This document shows, piece after piece, positions 17,185 to 26,419 of a stretch of DNA of 64,000 bases; the first letter of the stretch is position 1, and every line of letters begins with the position of its first letter. Source of the DNA: JBDWFY01 sp965275915. Its GTDB lineage: Bacteria; Pseudomonadota; Alphaproteobacteria; Rhizobiales; Stappiaceae. The DNA is taken from the NCBI GenBank assembly GCA_965275915.1, contig CBDHYI010000007.1, positions 620,001 to 684,000 on the forward strand. The letters are read 5' to 3'. The notes beneath the pieces were generated by a model. The model made no database searches and was not told the DNA's origin. It saw nothing but the letters and a program-made list of their open reading frames with translations. The translations under genes and the position numbers were made by a program.

Positions 17185-17595
17185 CAATGAACCTGCCCTC
17201 AGTTGACACTTTCGCCGGGCTTACCGGGCGATACAAGCTCCCGCCGGGGTCCTGAGTCTGGGCGCATCGCAGAGTGAGTCCGAATGCCGGCACATCAGGA
17301 CGCCGGCGTATTGCCCCGATTCGCTCTCGCCACTGTCCGTTCCGGCTCCGAATCACCGCGACAAGCCGAACAAAGCGTGCTGTGCCCGCAAGCAAACAGC
17401 AAATTGAATTTGCAGGGAAACATCCCGCTAACCGACCTTTTTCTGAAAAACACAATTCGAAAAGTGATCGCTTCCTGTGATCATTCACCAGGTTGGTGAC
17501 AGTTCACAGCCGACTGACAACGCTGACGGTCAAAAAAGTAAAACCCGGCAAGTTTCCAACTCACCGGGTTTGAACAGTCACGGTGCGAATTGCTG
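17185..17595. other. 411-bp intergenic region upstream of the cyclotransferase
   Basis: It contains the rpmE terminator at 17532-17571 and presumably the cyclotransferase promoter. A small CACC/GGTG hairpin lies near 17488. No coding frame with a credible start was seen. Confidence 0.4.
17532..17571 (-). terminator. Rho-independent terminator after rpmE
   Basis: On the minus strand the stem AAACCCGG/CCGGGTTT with a fifteen-base loop is followed by TACTTTTTT. It sits 25 bases past the rpmE stop. Confidence 0.85.
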
Positions 17596-17820
17596 TTATT
17601 CGCTAAGAAATCCAGCATATTTGCTCTTGAAGCGGGACACACGGCCTCCGCGATCCATCAGTGTCTGGTTACCGCCCGTCCAGGCCGGATGAGATGTCGG
17701 ATCGACTTCAAGCTGCAAACGATCCCCTTCCGCGCCATAGGTTGACCGTGTCTGGAATTCGGAACCATCGGTCATCACGACGGTGATCATGTGATAATCA
17801 GGATGCGTGTCCTTTTTCAT
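17596..17820 (-). CDS. rpmE: 50S ribosomal protein L31, zinc-free form
   Basis: The 74-aa product matches L31 of alphaproteobacteria: MKKDTHPDYHMITVVMTDGSEF at the start and HPAWTGGNQTLMDRGGRVSRFKSKYAGF at the end. It lacks the CxxC zinc ribbon of zinc-binding L31, so it is a C-minus form. L31 helps bridge the ribosomal subunits. It has its own terminator, and an unusual terminator-like hairpin lies in its leader at 17931-17962, which suggests regulation by attenuation. Confidence 0.96.
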   Translation of the reverse strand: MKKDTHPDYHMITVVMTDGSEFQTRSTYGAEGDRLQLEVDPTSHPAWTGGNQTLMDRGGRVSRFKSKYAGFLSE

Positions 17821-18166
17821 TTTTCTGTCCTCTCACCGCACCGGCTCATTGAGCTCTGTCGGCTGATATGCCTGTTCTGTTGTGCCTGCTGCTTTTGAGT
17901 TTTGAGCCAACGCCGAGGTGGTCACGCAGCAAAAAACGAAAGGCCGCTCACCGTAGCGCGGCGGCGACCACAAAATCTGGGCGATCCTATACATCAGCTT
18001 GACAGACGAAACAAGAGTGATAACGGGACTCGCAGCGCAAAGTCAGGTATGCATTTTTAGAAAAATGTTAAACCGAAAAAACGATTGAACCAAACATACA
18101 TCAATTACACCGAGCAACAATCAAGGGTATCAGGTCCGGATTGGCGGATAAGTCGGAGAGTATCGA
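17821..18166. promoter_or_regulatory. 346-bp divergent region, rpmE leader / ABC exporter promoter
   Basis: It holds the leftward rpmE promoter and leader and the rightward promoter of the ABC exporter. The leader contains nested inverted repeats between 17918 and 17971. The ABC-proximal half (18040-18120) is A+T-rich and promoter-like, with no clear consensus pair. Confidence 0.5.
17931..17962 (-). promoter_or_regulatory. Terminator-like hairpin in the rpmE leader (candidate attenuator)
   Basis: On the minus strand GCCGC pairs with GCGGC across a ten-base loop, followed by CTTTCGTTTTTT. A competing longer-range pairing GTGGTC/GACCAC (17966-17971 with 17918-17923) encloses it. The only gene downstream on this strand is rpmE, about 110 bases away, and no leftward gene lies upstream, so the hairpin would act on rpmE transcripts themselves. 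Confidence 0.5.
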
Positions 18167-20026
18167 TTGGCTGAATTTGCAGAAAACCGGGAAACAAAAA
18201 CAAAATCCGGTTCAGACAATAACGAAAAGGCAAACGGCACCGGACGACGGTCCGTTCGTCCGCTCGCCGCTCTATGGCCTTATCTCAAACGCTATCGGGG
18301 TCGCGTCATCATCGCCCTGATATCGCTGCTTGTTGCTGCCGCAGTCACACTGACACTGCCCCTCGCAATCCGGCGGATGATCGATTTCGGGTTCGAGGCC
18401 GACAATTCAGGTTTCATTGACCGTTATTTCGGCATGCTCATTTTCATAGCCGCCGCTTTAGCCGCCGCAAGTTCGTTTCGCTACTATTTCGTCACGTGGA
18501 TCGGCGAACGGATCGTTGCGGACGTACGCCGGGATGTCTTTGCGCATGTGACGTCGCTCGACACGGCCTTTTTCGACCAGGCAAAATCAGGCGAAGTCAT
18601 TTCGCGGCTGACAGCCGACACGACGCAAGTCAAGGCCGCCGTCGGGGCCAGCGCCTCAATTGCACTGAGAAACCTGGTTCTGTGTATCGGCGCGATTGCG
18701 ATGATGGTTGTCACCAGCCCCCGCCTGTCCGGACTGGTTCTTCTTGCGATCCCCTTCATCGTCCTGCCTCTGATCGCCTTTGGCAGAAACGTTCGGCGCA
18801 AATCGCGGCTGGCGCAGGACACGCTGGCCGATGCGACGGCCTTTGCGACCGAGGCAATCGGCGCCGTCAGAACGCTACAGGCCTTTACCAACGAACGGTT
18901 TGCAACGCGGCGCTTCGGTGACGCGGTCAACCGGGCCTTTGAGGCGGCCCGGTCATCGGTCGCGGCCCGAGCTTTTCTGACCGCCTTCGCCATCTTTATC
19001 GTATTTTCAAGCGTCGTCGTGGTTCTGTGGATCGGCGCACAGGATGTTCTGTCCGGCACGCTCAGCGCCGGTACGCTCAGCCAGTTTGTGCTTTATTCCG
19101 TATTCGCTGCCGGCGCATTGGGAGCGCTTTCCCAGGTTTGGGGAGAAGTCTCACAAGCCGCCGGTGCAACGGAGCGTCTTACCGAACTGCTGGCCACACC
19201 AACCCATATCAACGCCCCGGATGATCCAATCGACCTGCCAAACCCGGTAACCGGCGCCGTTGCATGGGAGAATGTCTCCTTTTCCTACCCGACCCTTCCG
19301 GATGCACCGGTCCTGCATGAGATAGATCTTGCGATTAATCCCGGTGAAACGCTGGCCATCGTCGGCCCGTCCGGCAGCGGCAAGAGCACGTTGTTCTCAC
19401 TTTTGATGCGCAGCTACGATCCGGTGTCCGGCACTGTCAGGCTTGACGGTGTCCCGCTGATAAAAACGGATCCGATTGCTCTGAGAAAGCAAATTGCAAT
19501 CGTACCGCAGGACACCGTGATTTTCGCCGACACGGCACTTGAAAACATCCGGTTCGGCCGCCCCGATGCCTCCGACGAAGACGTTCACCGGGCGGCCGAA
19601 CTGGCACTTGCGGACGATTTCATTCGAACGATGGCAGACGGCTATCAATCCGTCATCGGTGAGCGCGGGGTGACGCTGTCGGGCGGACAGAGGCAACGCA
19701 TCGCGATCGCCCGTGCGATCCTGAAAGACGCGCCGATTCTTCTGCTGGACGAAGCGACCAGCGCACTCGATGCGGAGAGCGAGACGCTGGTTCAGACCGC
19801 TCTTGAGCGTCTGATGGAAAATCGCACCACACTGGTGATTGCCCATCGGCTTGCGACGGTTTTGAGGGCAGACCGGATTATCGTTCTGGACAAAGGGCGT
19901 ATTGTGGAGAGCGGTACGCATCAGTCCCTCGCCGAAAAAGGCGGACTTTATGCCCGCCTGGCTCGAATGCAGTTTGAATCCGGCGCACAAGCCCTAAACG
20001 GCGTGGATTTAAGAGCAGCCGAGTAA
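18167..20026 (+). CDS. ABC exporter, fused permease and ATPase (MsbA/ABCB-like)
   Basis: A 619-aa half-transporter. The N-terminal membrane domain has six predicted helices (about residues 42-325). The ATPase domain (about 360-600) has Walker A GPSGSGKST near residue 400, signature LSGGQRQRIAIARA, Walker B ILLLDEATSALD, and the switch histidine in VIAHRLATVL. It should work as a homodimer exporting a lipid or hydrophobic drug across the inner membrane; the substrate cannot be told. The start is TTG with GGAG about eight bases upstream. It ends 12 bases before a convergent SDR gene. Confidence 0.92.
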   Translation: MAEFAENRETKTKSGSDNNEKANGTGRRSVRPLAALWPYLKRYRGRVIIALISLLVAAAVTLTLPLAIRRMIDFGFEADNSGFIDRYFGMLIFIAAALAAASSFRYYFVTWIGERIVADVRRDVFAHVTSLDTAFFDQAKSGEVISRLTADTTQVKAAVGASASIALRNLVLCIGAIAMMVVTSPRLSGLVLLAIPFIVLPLIAFGRNVRRKSRLAQDTLADATAFATEAIGAVRTLQAFTNERFATRRFGDAVNRAFEAARSSVAARAFLTAFAIFIVFSSVVVVLWIGAQDVLSGTLSAGTLSQFVLYSVFAAGALGALSQVWGEVSQAAGATERLTELLATPTHINAPDDPIDLPNPVTGAVAWENVSFSYPTLPDAPVLHEIDLAINPGETLAIVGPSGSGKSTLFSLLMRSYDPVSGTVRLDGVPLIKTDPIALRKQIAIVPQDTVIFADTALENIRFGRPDASDEDVHRAAELALADDFIRTMADGYQSVIGERGVTLSGGQRQRIAIARAILKDAPILLLDEATSALDAESETLVQTALERLMENRTTLVIAHRLATVLRADRIIVLDKGRIVESGTHQSLAEKGGLYARLARMQFESGAQALNGVDLRAAE

Positions 20027-20038
20027 ACTGTTCTGCGG

Positions 20039-20833
20039 TCATCTGCCGTTATCGAGCGGAACAGTATAATTCAGGCCGAGCCGACCTCCGTCGGCATAGA
20101 GCGTCTGGCCCGTTACATAGCTGGCCTCTTCCGAGGCAAGAAAAACAGCAATCGCCGCCATTTCCTTCGGGTCGCCCAGTCGGCGCATCGGTGTGCGCGA
20201 TAATACCTTGTCCCGCGCGGCCGGGTCGGCACTCAGAACGGCCGCCAGCATTTCTGTATTGATCGACCCCGGCCCGATGGCATTGACCCGAATGCCGTAG
20301 GGCGCAAGAGACTGTGCCATAACCTTGGTCAGCTGATTGACGCCGCCCTTTGAAATTGAATAGGGAACCTGGTCGGGGATCGCAAAAACCGCATTGACGC
20401 TGGACATGTTGATGATTGTGCCGGGCTCACCGCCGCCATTGATCTTTTCGACCATGTGCCGTGCGACAGCCTGCCCGCAGAGAAAGGCGCCCTTCAGGTT
20501 CACCCGCAGAACGCGGTCAAAGTCGTCCTCCTCAATGTCGAGAAACTCCGCGCTGTGCACTACTCCGGCATTGTTGACCAGCACATCGACGTCGCCATAC
20601 GCATTGAGCGTTGCCGCAATCAGATTGCGGACGTCGAGCCGTTCGCCGACATCGCAATGAACATAGGTTGCATCCCCGCTGTCGGAGAGTTCCTTGCAGA
20701 CTTCCTCGCCGTGATGATCGTCAATATCAGCAAGAACGACCTTCGCACCCTCATCGACAAACCGCTTGGCGATGGCATAACCGATCCCTTTGGAAGCACC
20801 GGTGACAATCGCAACCTTGTTCTGAAGTGACAC
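20039..20833 (-). CDS. SDR family oxidoreductase
   Basis: A 264-aa classical short-chain dehydrogenase with the cofactor motif TGASKGIG (residues 11-18), NNAGVVHS, the catalytic Ser in NMSSVNA and the YSISK Tyr-Lys pair. An aspartate at the end of the second strand (VVLADIDD) suggests NAD. Similar proteins are annotated as glucose 1-dehydrogenase or 3-oxoacyl reductase, but the substrate is unknown. The start is a GTG with AGGAG upstream. It may be co-transcribed with prpE 118 bases upstream. Confidence 0.88.
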   Translation of the reverse strand: MSLQNKVAIVTGASKGIGYAIAKRFVDEGAKVVLADIDDHHGEEVCKELSDSGDATYVHCDVGERLDVRNLIAATLNAYGDVDVLVNNAGVVHSAEFLDIEEDDFDRVLRVNLKGAFLCGQAVARHMVEKINGGGEPGTIINMSSVNAVFAIPDQVPYSISKGGVNQLTKVMAQSLAPYGIRVNAIGPGSINTEMLAAVLSADPAARDKVLSRTPMRRLGDPKEMAAIAVFLASEEASYVTGQTLYADGGRLGLNYTVPLDNGR

Positions 20834-20950
20834 GTCTCACTCCTTTTTTGCTACGTGACTGGACCCCGTCTTATATCTTGAAAATGACCGCAGGCCATCG
20901 GGCGCGGCTTCACTTTTTCCAGTCATCTGCATCAACCGTTGCAATCGGTA

Positions 20951-22852
20951 TCAGAGTCCCCTGTCCCGGATCGCCTGTTCTATCTCTTCAAGGATAACAG
21001 GGTCGTCAATCGTTGCCGGCATTTTGAATGTCTGCCGGTCGGCAATCTGCCGCATCGTGCCGCGGAGAATTTTGCCCGACCGTGTCTTGGGCAGCCGATC
21101 GACCGTGATGGCGATCTTGAATGCCGCAACCGGTCCGATCTTCTCGCGAACAAGAGCAACCAGTTCCGTTTCGATGTCCTTGCGCGATCGCTCCACACCG
21201 CTTTTCAGAACCACAAAACCGCAAGGGAGCTGCCCCTTCAGCGTATCGGCAATTCCGACAACCGCGCATTCAGCTACATCGGGATGCCCCGCCAGGACCT
21301 CCTCCATCCCGCCGGTTGACAGGCGGTGCCCGGCAACATTGATGATGTCGTCGGTGCGCGCCATGATGAAGAGATATCCGTCCGCGTCGATGTAACCGGC
21401 ATCGGCCGTCTTATAATATCCGGGAAATTCGTCGAGATAGCTTTCTTTGAAACGGTCGTCATCCTGCCAGAGAGTGGGCAGGCAGCCGGGAGGCAAGGGC
21501 AGTTTGACGACGACATTGCCCAGGCCGCCGGCATCTACGGGATGGCCGGCGTCATCCAGAACCTGGACGTCATATCCGGGCATCGGCACTGTCGGCGATC
21601 CGTGTTTGATCGGCAGCATGCCCAACCCAAGCGGGTTCCCTGCAATGGTCCATCCGGTTTCGGTCTGCCACCAATGATCGATCACCGGCACGTTCAACCG
21701 CTCTTCCGCCCACTTGATCGTATCCGGATCGGCTCTTTCTCCGGCAAGGAACAAGGACCGAAACTGTCCGATATCACACGGCTCAAGCAGTGTGCCTTCC
21801 GGATCCTCCTTTTTGATCGCACGAAAAGCGGTCGGCGCGGTGAACAGGGAAACCACGCCATGTTCCGCAATAATGCGCCAGAAAACGCCGGCATCCGGCG
21901 TGCCGACCGGTTTTCCCTCAAACAGGATGGTCGTGCAGCCATGCAGCAGCGGCGCATAGACGATGTAGGAATGCCCCACGACCCACCCCACATCCGATGC
22001 TGCCCAGAAAACCTCACCGGGCTCGACATTGTAGATATTGGTCATGGTCCATTTGAGCGCCACCATATGACCGCCATTGTCGCGAACGACACCCTTGGGG
22101 ACGCCGGTCGTGCCGGAGGTGTAGAGTATGTAGAGCGGATCGGTGGCTGGTACCGGAACGCACGGTACGCTGCGCTTTTCGCTCAGCGCGTGCTTAAGCA
22201 ACGCACCCAGATCATGGTCGCGTCCGTCCTGCATGGAAGCCGGCGCTTCGGGCCGCTGCAGAATGAGGCACGATGCGGGTTTCCTGGCACTGAGATTAAT
22301 CGCTTCATCCAGCAGCGGCTTATAAGCAACCACCCGATTGGGCTCGATCCCGCAGGAGGCCGCAACAATCAGTTTCGGCTCGGCATCATCAATGCGCGTC
22401 GCAAGCTCGTTGGCGGCAAATCCACCGAACACCACCGAGTGAATCGCGCCGATGCGCGCGCAGGCGAGCATTGCCATCACAGCTTCGGGCACCATCGGCA
22501 TATAGATAACGACCCGGTCCCCCTTTCCGATGCCCTGATCCTGAAGCACCGCGGCGAAAGCCGTCACGTGGTCAAGGAGATCCTGAAAAGTATATGTTTT
22601 CTTTTTCCCGGTTACGGGCGAATCGTAAATCAGGGCGGCTTGTCCGGGACGGCCCCGTTCGACGTGCCGATCAACGCAGTTATAGCAGGTGTTGCAGGTC
22701 GCCCCTTTGAACCATCGACCGTAAGCACCGTCATCGGCATCAAACACCTGATCCCAGGCGGTCACCCAGTCAATTTCACCAGCGGCCCTGGCCCAGTAGG
22801 CCTCCGGATCGTCTTTCCATGCCCTGTAATCCTCGTAGTACCGACTGGTCAT
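20951..22852 (-). CDS. prpE: Propionyl-CoA synthetase
   Basis: Activates propionate (and related short acids) to the CoA thioester via an acyl-adenylate. The 633-aa product has the acetyl/propionyl-CoA synthetase N-domain, YTSGTTGVPKGVVRDNGGH, the DHWWQTETGW motif, YYKTADAGYID, and the C-terminal catalytic lysine in TRSGKILRGTMR. The in-frame ORF opens 72 codons earlier, but the ATG at 22852 has GGAGG and gives the family start MTSRYYEDYRAW. No methylcitrate or methylmalonyl genes are adjacent. It is divergent from another acyl-CoA synthetase gene. Confidence 0.93.
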   Translation of the reverse strand: MTSRYYEDYRAWKDDPEAYWARAAGEIDWVTAWDQVFDADDGAYGRWFKGATCNTCYNCVDRHVERGRPGQAALIYDSPVTGKKKTYTFQDLLDHVTAFAAVLQDQGIGKGDRVVIYMPMVPEAVMAMLACARIGAIHSVVFGGFAANELATRIDDAEPKLIVAASCGIEPNRVVAYKPLLDEAINLSARKPASCLILQRPEAPASMQDGRDHDLGALLKHALSEKRSVPCVPVPATDPLYILYTSGTTGVPKGVVRDNGGHMVALKWTMTNIYNVEPGEVFWAASDVGWVVGHSYIVYAPLLHGCTTILFEGKPVGTPDAGVFWRIIAEHGVVSLFTAPTAFRAIKKEDPEGTLLEPCDIGQFRSLFLAGERADPDTIKWAEERLNVPVIDHWWQTETGWTIAGNPLGLGMLPIKHGSPTVPMPGYDVQVLDDAGHPVDAGGLGNVVVKLPLPPGCLPTLWQDDDRFKESYLDEFPGYYKTADAGYIDADGYLFIMARTDDIINVAGHRLSTGGMEEVLAGHPDVAECAVVGIADTLKGQLPCGFVVLKSGVERSRKDIETELVALVREKIGPVAAFKIAITVDRLPKTRSGKILRGTMRQIADRQTFKMPATIDDPVILEEIEQAIRDRGL

Positions 22853-23088
22853 CCAAAGTCCTCCCGCACCGTATCTGCATGCTTCATACCAAAGGAGTTC
22901 AGCTCTTGGACACTCCGGCAGATACGCTGCGAATGCAAGCGTATGACGCCTATACTTTACGGTGAAACATCTCAGACCAAAGTCGATCACACCCCGCCTG
23001 TCCCCCTTCACGCTTCGAACTGTTGAAGAATTCGCTTTTTCCGCTTTAATGGACTGAACTGAAATCAAAGGGCTGAGGAGGACCGGCG

Positions 23089-24717
23089 ATGAACAACCCC
23101 TATGAGACGGATCTGGACAAAACGCCGGCCAACTATGCGCCTCTCACACCTCTTTCCTTTTTAAAACGCGCAGCTGTCGTCTATCCGGATCAGACAGCAA
23201 TTATTCACGGCACACAGCGCATCTCATATGGAGAGTTCTACAATAGAGCCCGCAGGCTGGCGTCAGCCCTGGCCAAACGCGGTATCGGAAAAAGTGATAC
23301 GGTTTCGGTAATGCTGAGCAACACACCGCCCATGCTGGAGGCCCATTACGGAGTGCCAATGGCCGGTGCCGTTCTTCATTCCATGAACACCCGGCTTGAT
23401 GCCGCTATACTCGCCTTTCAGCTTGACCACGCGAATGCCAAAGTCATCATCACCGATCGCGAGTTCGCAGATGTCATGGAAGACGCCGTTTCCAGGCTGG
23501 ACATCGATCCTCTCATTGTCGATTACAGCGATCCGGAGTTTCCCCAGGACGGAAAAATGCTCGGTTCGCTTGAGTATGAGGAACTGTTGGCAGAAGGCGA
23601 TCCGCATTACGACTGGACCTGGCCGTCGGATGAATGGGATGCGATTTCACTGAACTATACATCCGGAACCACCGGGGATCCCAAGGGTGTCGTTTATCAT
23701 CATCGCGGCGCCTATCTTCTGGCGCAAGGCAATATCATCACGACGGCAATGGGCAAATTTCCGGTCTATCTGTGGACCCTGCCGATGTTCCACTGCAACG
23801 GCTGGTGCTTTCCCTGGACGCTTTCGGCCATCGGCGGCACCCATGTCTGCCTGCGCTGGGTGCGGCAAAAACCGATCTGGGATGCTCTTGCCGATCACGG
23901 CGTGACGCATCTTTGCGGTGCACCGATTGTGATGTCGACGATCCTTCAGACGCCGGAAAGCGACACACGCAACCTGGACCATATCGTCGAATTTTTTACC
24001 GCCGCGGCACCGCCTCCGGAAGCCGTTCTGGCCGATATGAAGACCGCCGGGTTCAACGTCACCCATTTGTACGGGCTCACGGAGGTGTATGGTCCGGCTG
24101 TCGTAAATGACTGGAAGCCGGAGTGGGATGAACTTACGGGACCCGAGCAGGCCGCCAAGAAGGCCCGTCAGGGCGTTCAGTATGCCGCGCTTGAAGGGCT
24201 GACCGTCCTCGACCCGGAGACCATGGCCCCCGTCCCGGCCGACGGCGAGACAATCGGCGAGGTTATGCTGCGCGGCAATGTTGTCATGAAGGGTTATCTG
24301 AAAAACCGGAAAGCAACGGAGGCCGCTTTTTCGGGCGGATGGTTCCATTCCGGAGACCTGGGGGTGATGCACGAAGACGGCTATGTTCAGCTGAAAGACC
24401 GGTCGAAAGACATCATCATATCGGGCGGCGAAAACATATCATCGATTGAAATTGAAGATGTGCTTTATAAGCATCCTGGCATTCTGACCGCTGCCGTGGT
24501 CGCAAAACCGGACGACAAATGGGGTGAAACCCCGTGCGCATTCATTGAGCTCGCGCCCGGCGAAACGGAGCTGGATGAGGACGCGGTCATTGCTTTCTGC
24601 CGCAAGCATCTGGCGCGTTTCAAATGCCCAAAGAGCGTGGTCTTCGCACCAATACCGAAAACATCGACCGGCAAAATTCAGAAATTTGTCTTAAGGGAAA
24701 TGGCCAAGACCGTGTGA
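23089..24717 (+). CDS. Acyl-CoA synthetase (AMP-forming)
   Basis: A 542-aa adenylate-forming ligase with LNYTSGTTGDPKGVVYHHRGAY, the LYGLTEVYGPAV motif, GWFHSGDLGVMHEDGY, the hinge DRSKDIIISGGENISS, and the C-terminal lysine in KTSTGKIQKFVLRE. It belongs to the medium/branched-chain acyl-CoA ligase group that is common in alphaproteobacteria and includes enzymes acting on methylmercaptopropionate (DmdB-like). The substrate cannot be fixed. Ribosome binding site GAGGAGGACC is strong. It is divergent from prpE, sharing a 236-bp promoter region, which suggests joint use in short-acid catabolism. Confidence 0.9.
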   Translation: MNNPYETDLDKTPANYAPLTPLSFLKRAAVVYPDQTAIIHGTQRISYGEFYNRARRLASALAKRGIGKSDTVSVMLSNTPPMLEAHYGVPMAGAVLHSMNTRLDAAILAFQLDHANAKVIITDREFADVMEDAVSRLDIDPLIVDYSDPEFPQDGKMLGSLEYEELLAEGDPHYDWTWPSDEWDAISLNYTSGTTGDPKGVVYHHRGAYLLAQGNIITTAMGKFPVYLWTLPMFHCNGWCFPWTLSAIGGTHVCLRWVRQKPIWDALADHGVTHLCGAPIVMSTILQTPESDTRNLDHIVEFFTAAAPPPEAVLADMKTAGFNVTHLYGLTEVYGPAVVNDWKPEWDELTGPEQAAKKARQGVQYAALEGLTVLDPETMAPVPADGETIGEVMLRGNVVMKGYLKNRKATEAAFSGGWFHSGDLGVMHEDGYVQLKDRSKDIIISGGENISSIEIEDVLYKHPGILTAAVVAKPDDKWGETPCAFIELAPGETELDEDAVIAFCRKHLARFKCPKSVVFAPIPKTSTGKIQKFVLREMAKTV

Positions 24718-24890
24718 CTGCCGCGCTGCCGTTGCGCAGCAGGGCCACCCGAGCGGACCAAAACACGGCAACAGCGCAACCGTCCGTCGCCGCATCAATG
24801 GACGGGTCGGAAATCTCACCGTAATAAAAGGACTGGAACCGGAGCATGAGCACCGTCCGGTCAGTTGGTGACAACGGAACGGCCCAAGTG

Positions 24891-24920
24891 GCTCCGGCTG
24901 TTTCTCCCGGAGCGTTTTTC
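24891..24920 (+). terminator. Rho-independent terminator after acyl-CoA synthetase
   Basis: Stem GCTCCGG/CCGGAGC with a nine-base loop and a GTTTTTC tail. It is 173 bases past the stop. A second inverted repeat (CTAAGGT/ACCTTAG, 24921-24960) follows and overlaps the end of the convergent YdcH-like gene. Confidence 0.8.
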
Positions 24921-24956
24921 TAAGGTCCAGATGATACGATCTGAACGAGAAACACC

Positions 24957-25136
24957 TTAGTGAACGGTCGAATTCTCGCGCAGTCTTGCAATCTGATCTT
25001 TTAGGAGGAGTTTTCGTCGCTTCAGTTCAGTAAGTTCGAGAGTATCGGTACTGGGATGGCTTATCGCTTCTTCGATCTGCCGCTCTAGTGCTGCGTGGCG
25101 GCGTTCCAACTCGACGAGATGCGATTCAATTGTCAT
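24957..25136 (-). CDS. YdcH-like protein (DUF465), copy 1
   Basis: A 59-aa helical hairpin protein (MTIESHLVELERRHAALERQIEEA ... LKRRKLLLKDQIARL) of the YdcH/DUF465 family. Function is unknown; members are small, abundant in alphaproteobacteria and often near purE. The ATG at 25136 has a perfect AAGGAGG; a start six codons upstream would place that site inside the gene. A second member faces it at 25533. Confidence 0.85.
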   Translation of the reverse strand: MTIESHLVELERRHAALERQIEEAISHPSTDTLELTELKRRKLLLKDQIARLRENSTVH

Positions 25137-25532
25137 CGATAGTGCCTCCTTCATCGATTTTTACGATGAAGAGTGTGGCACAGCTCTCGCGCAGAGTCGA
25201 ATTCCGATCTATTTCCCCGGCTAAGTAGTTCATAAGACTGAAAAAGTAGAGTCAAGCGGAATAATATTTCATGAGCAACAATGAGGCATTAGCTTGTTTT
25301 CCACAGTTTTTCCACACTTGAGAGGCGATCCGATTCCGGCGGCGGCAGCACGGGTCGCGGACTGTCTTTTGCCGGATTCCGCTTGACGAACAGCGGTATA
25401 ATATTGTTTTCAGTAGCTGCCGTTGCTTGCGGTCCGGCGTGTCAATACCTTTTTGGGACGCAGGACCCTCCGGCACCCGATTTCGAGACCACCTCTGCGA
25501 TGATCGCGCGGTCGTGGATGCGGACCAAAAAT
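25137..25532. promoter_or_regulatory. 396-bp divergent region between two YdcH-like genes
   Basis: It holds promoters for both small genes. Two DnaA-box-like nonamers TTTTCCACA (25297-25305 and 25308-25316) stand exactly 11 bp apart beside an A+T-rich stretch (25235-25290). No other gene is visible. Confidence 0.45.
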
Positions 25533-25742
25533 ATGAGCGATGAAGACGAAGAAAAAGCACTGAGGATCGCTTTAGCCCGCATGCGGCAGGAACACCGGGA
25601 TCTGGATATGGCCATCAGTGCGATACAAGACACCGGTCGCGCCGATCCACTTCAGATACAGCGCCTGAAAAAGAAAAAACTCGCGCTGCGCGACAGTATT
25701 GCTCAGTTGGAAGATCAGTTGCTGCCCGATATCATCGCCTGA
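25533..25742 (+). CDS. YdcH-like protein (DUF465), copy 2
   Basis: A 69-aa DUF465-type helical hairpin (MSDEDEEKALRIALARMRQEHRDLD ... LKKKKLALRDSIAQLED). The frame is open to 25383, but upstream residues are unconserved and include a spurious hydrophobic stretch; the ATG at 25533 gives the family N-terminus. It shares the KLxLRDxIAxLE pattern with the divergent copy at 24957, so the two are likely old paralogues. It lies upstream of purE in the same direction. Confidence 0.8.
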   Translation: MSDEDEEKALRIALARMRQEHRDLDMAISAIQDTGRADPLQIQRLKKKKLALRDSIAQLEDQLLPDIIA

Positions 25743-25921
25743 CGTCGTCATTTCCAGGCTCGACGCAGCCAGATTGAGACTTTTTAGACAATCACATAAG
25801 GTCTCTTTTGCAATTGATCTTGCGCAAGGGCAAACGATTCCTATAATCCGCGCCTTTCCCGAAACGGCTGTTCGGGATTGAATCGTTGCGATATTTTCAA
25901 AGAGTCCGGAGATAATCCGCC

Positions 25922-26419
25922 ATGGCCGACAGCTCGGCTCCCGTCGCTATTATCATGGGAAGTCAGTCCGACTGGCCAACCATGCAGCATGCCGCAAAAA
26001 CGCTTGAAGAGCTTGGAATCGGGTTTGAGGCGCAGATTGTTTCAGCGCACAGAACACCTGATAGGCTCTATTCATTTGCCAAAAGCGCCAGGTATAGCGG
26101 CTTCAAGGTCATCATTGCCGGCGCCGGTGGCGCGGCGCACCTGCCCGGCATGACCGCATCCTTGACATCTTTGCCGGTCTTTGGCGTTCCGATTGAATCG
26201 CGGTGCCTCAACGGAGAAGACAGTCTTCTGTCAATCGTTCAGATGCCGGCGGGCATTCCGGTGGGCACCCTTGCGATCGGAAAGGCGGGTGCCGTCAATG
26301 CAGCGCTGTTGGCGGCAGGCGTTCTGGCTCTTAACGATTCGGCACTTGCCGGACGGCTGGATGCCTTCCGGCAAAAACAGACCGACGCCGTGGCCGAAAG
26401 GCCGGTTGACGATGCCTGA
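25922..26419 (+). CDS. purE: N5-carboxyaminoimidazole ribonucleotide mutase
   Basis: Class I PurE rearranges N5-CAIR to CAIR in purine synthesis. The 165-aa product has MGSQSDWPTM at the N-terminus, the catalytic SAHRTPDRLYSFA loop, and IIAGAGGAAHLPGM. Its stop overlaps purK by 8 bases (purK ATG at 26412), so the pair is translationally coupled. A CGGAG site lies about ten bases before the start. Confidence 0.96.
   Translation: MADSSAPVAIIMGSQSDWPTMQHAAKTLEELGIGFEAQIVSAHRTPDRLYSFAKSARYSGFKVIIAGAGGAAHLPGMTASLTSLPVFGVPIESRCLNGEDSLLSIVQMPAGIPVGTLAIGKAGAVNAALLAAGVLALNDSALAGRLDAFRQKQTDAVAERPVDDA

Noticed and set aside
21326..23026. Long rightward open frame (about 566 codons) opposite prpE
   Set aside because: It is antisense to a clear PrpE gene, its translation has no recognisable domain, and G+C-rich third positions keep such frames open by chance.
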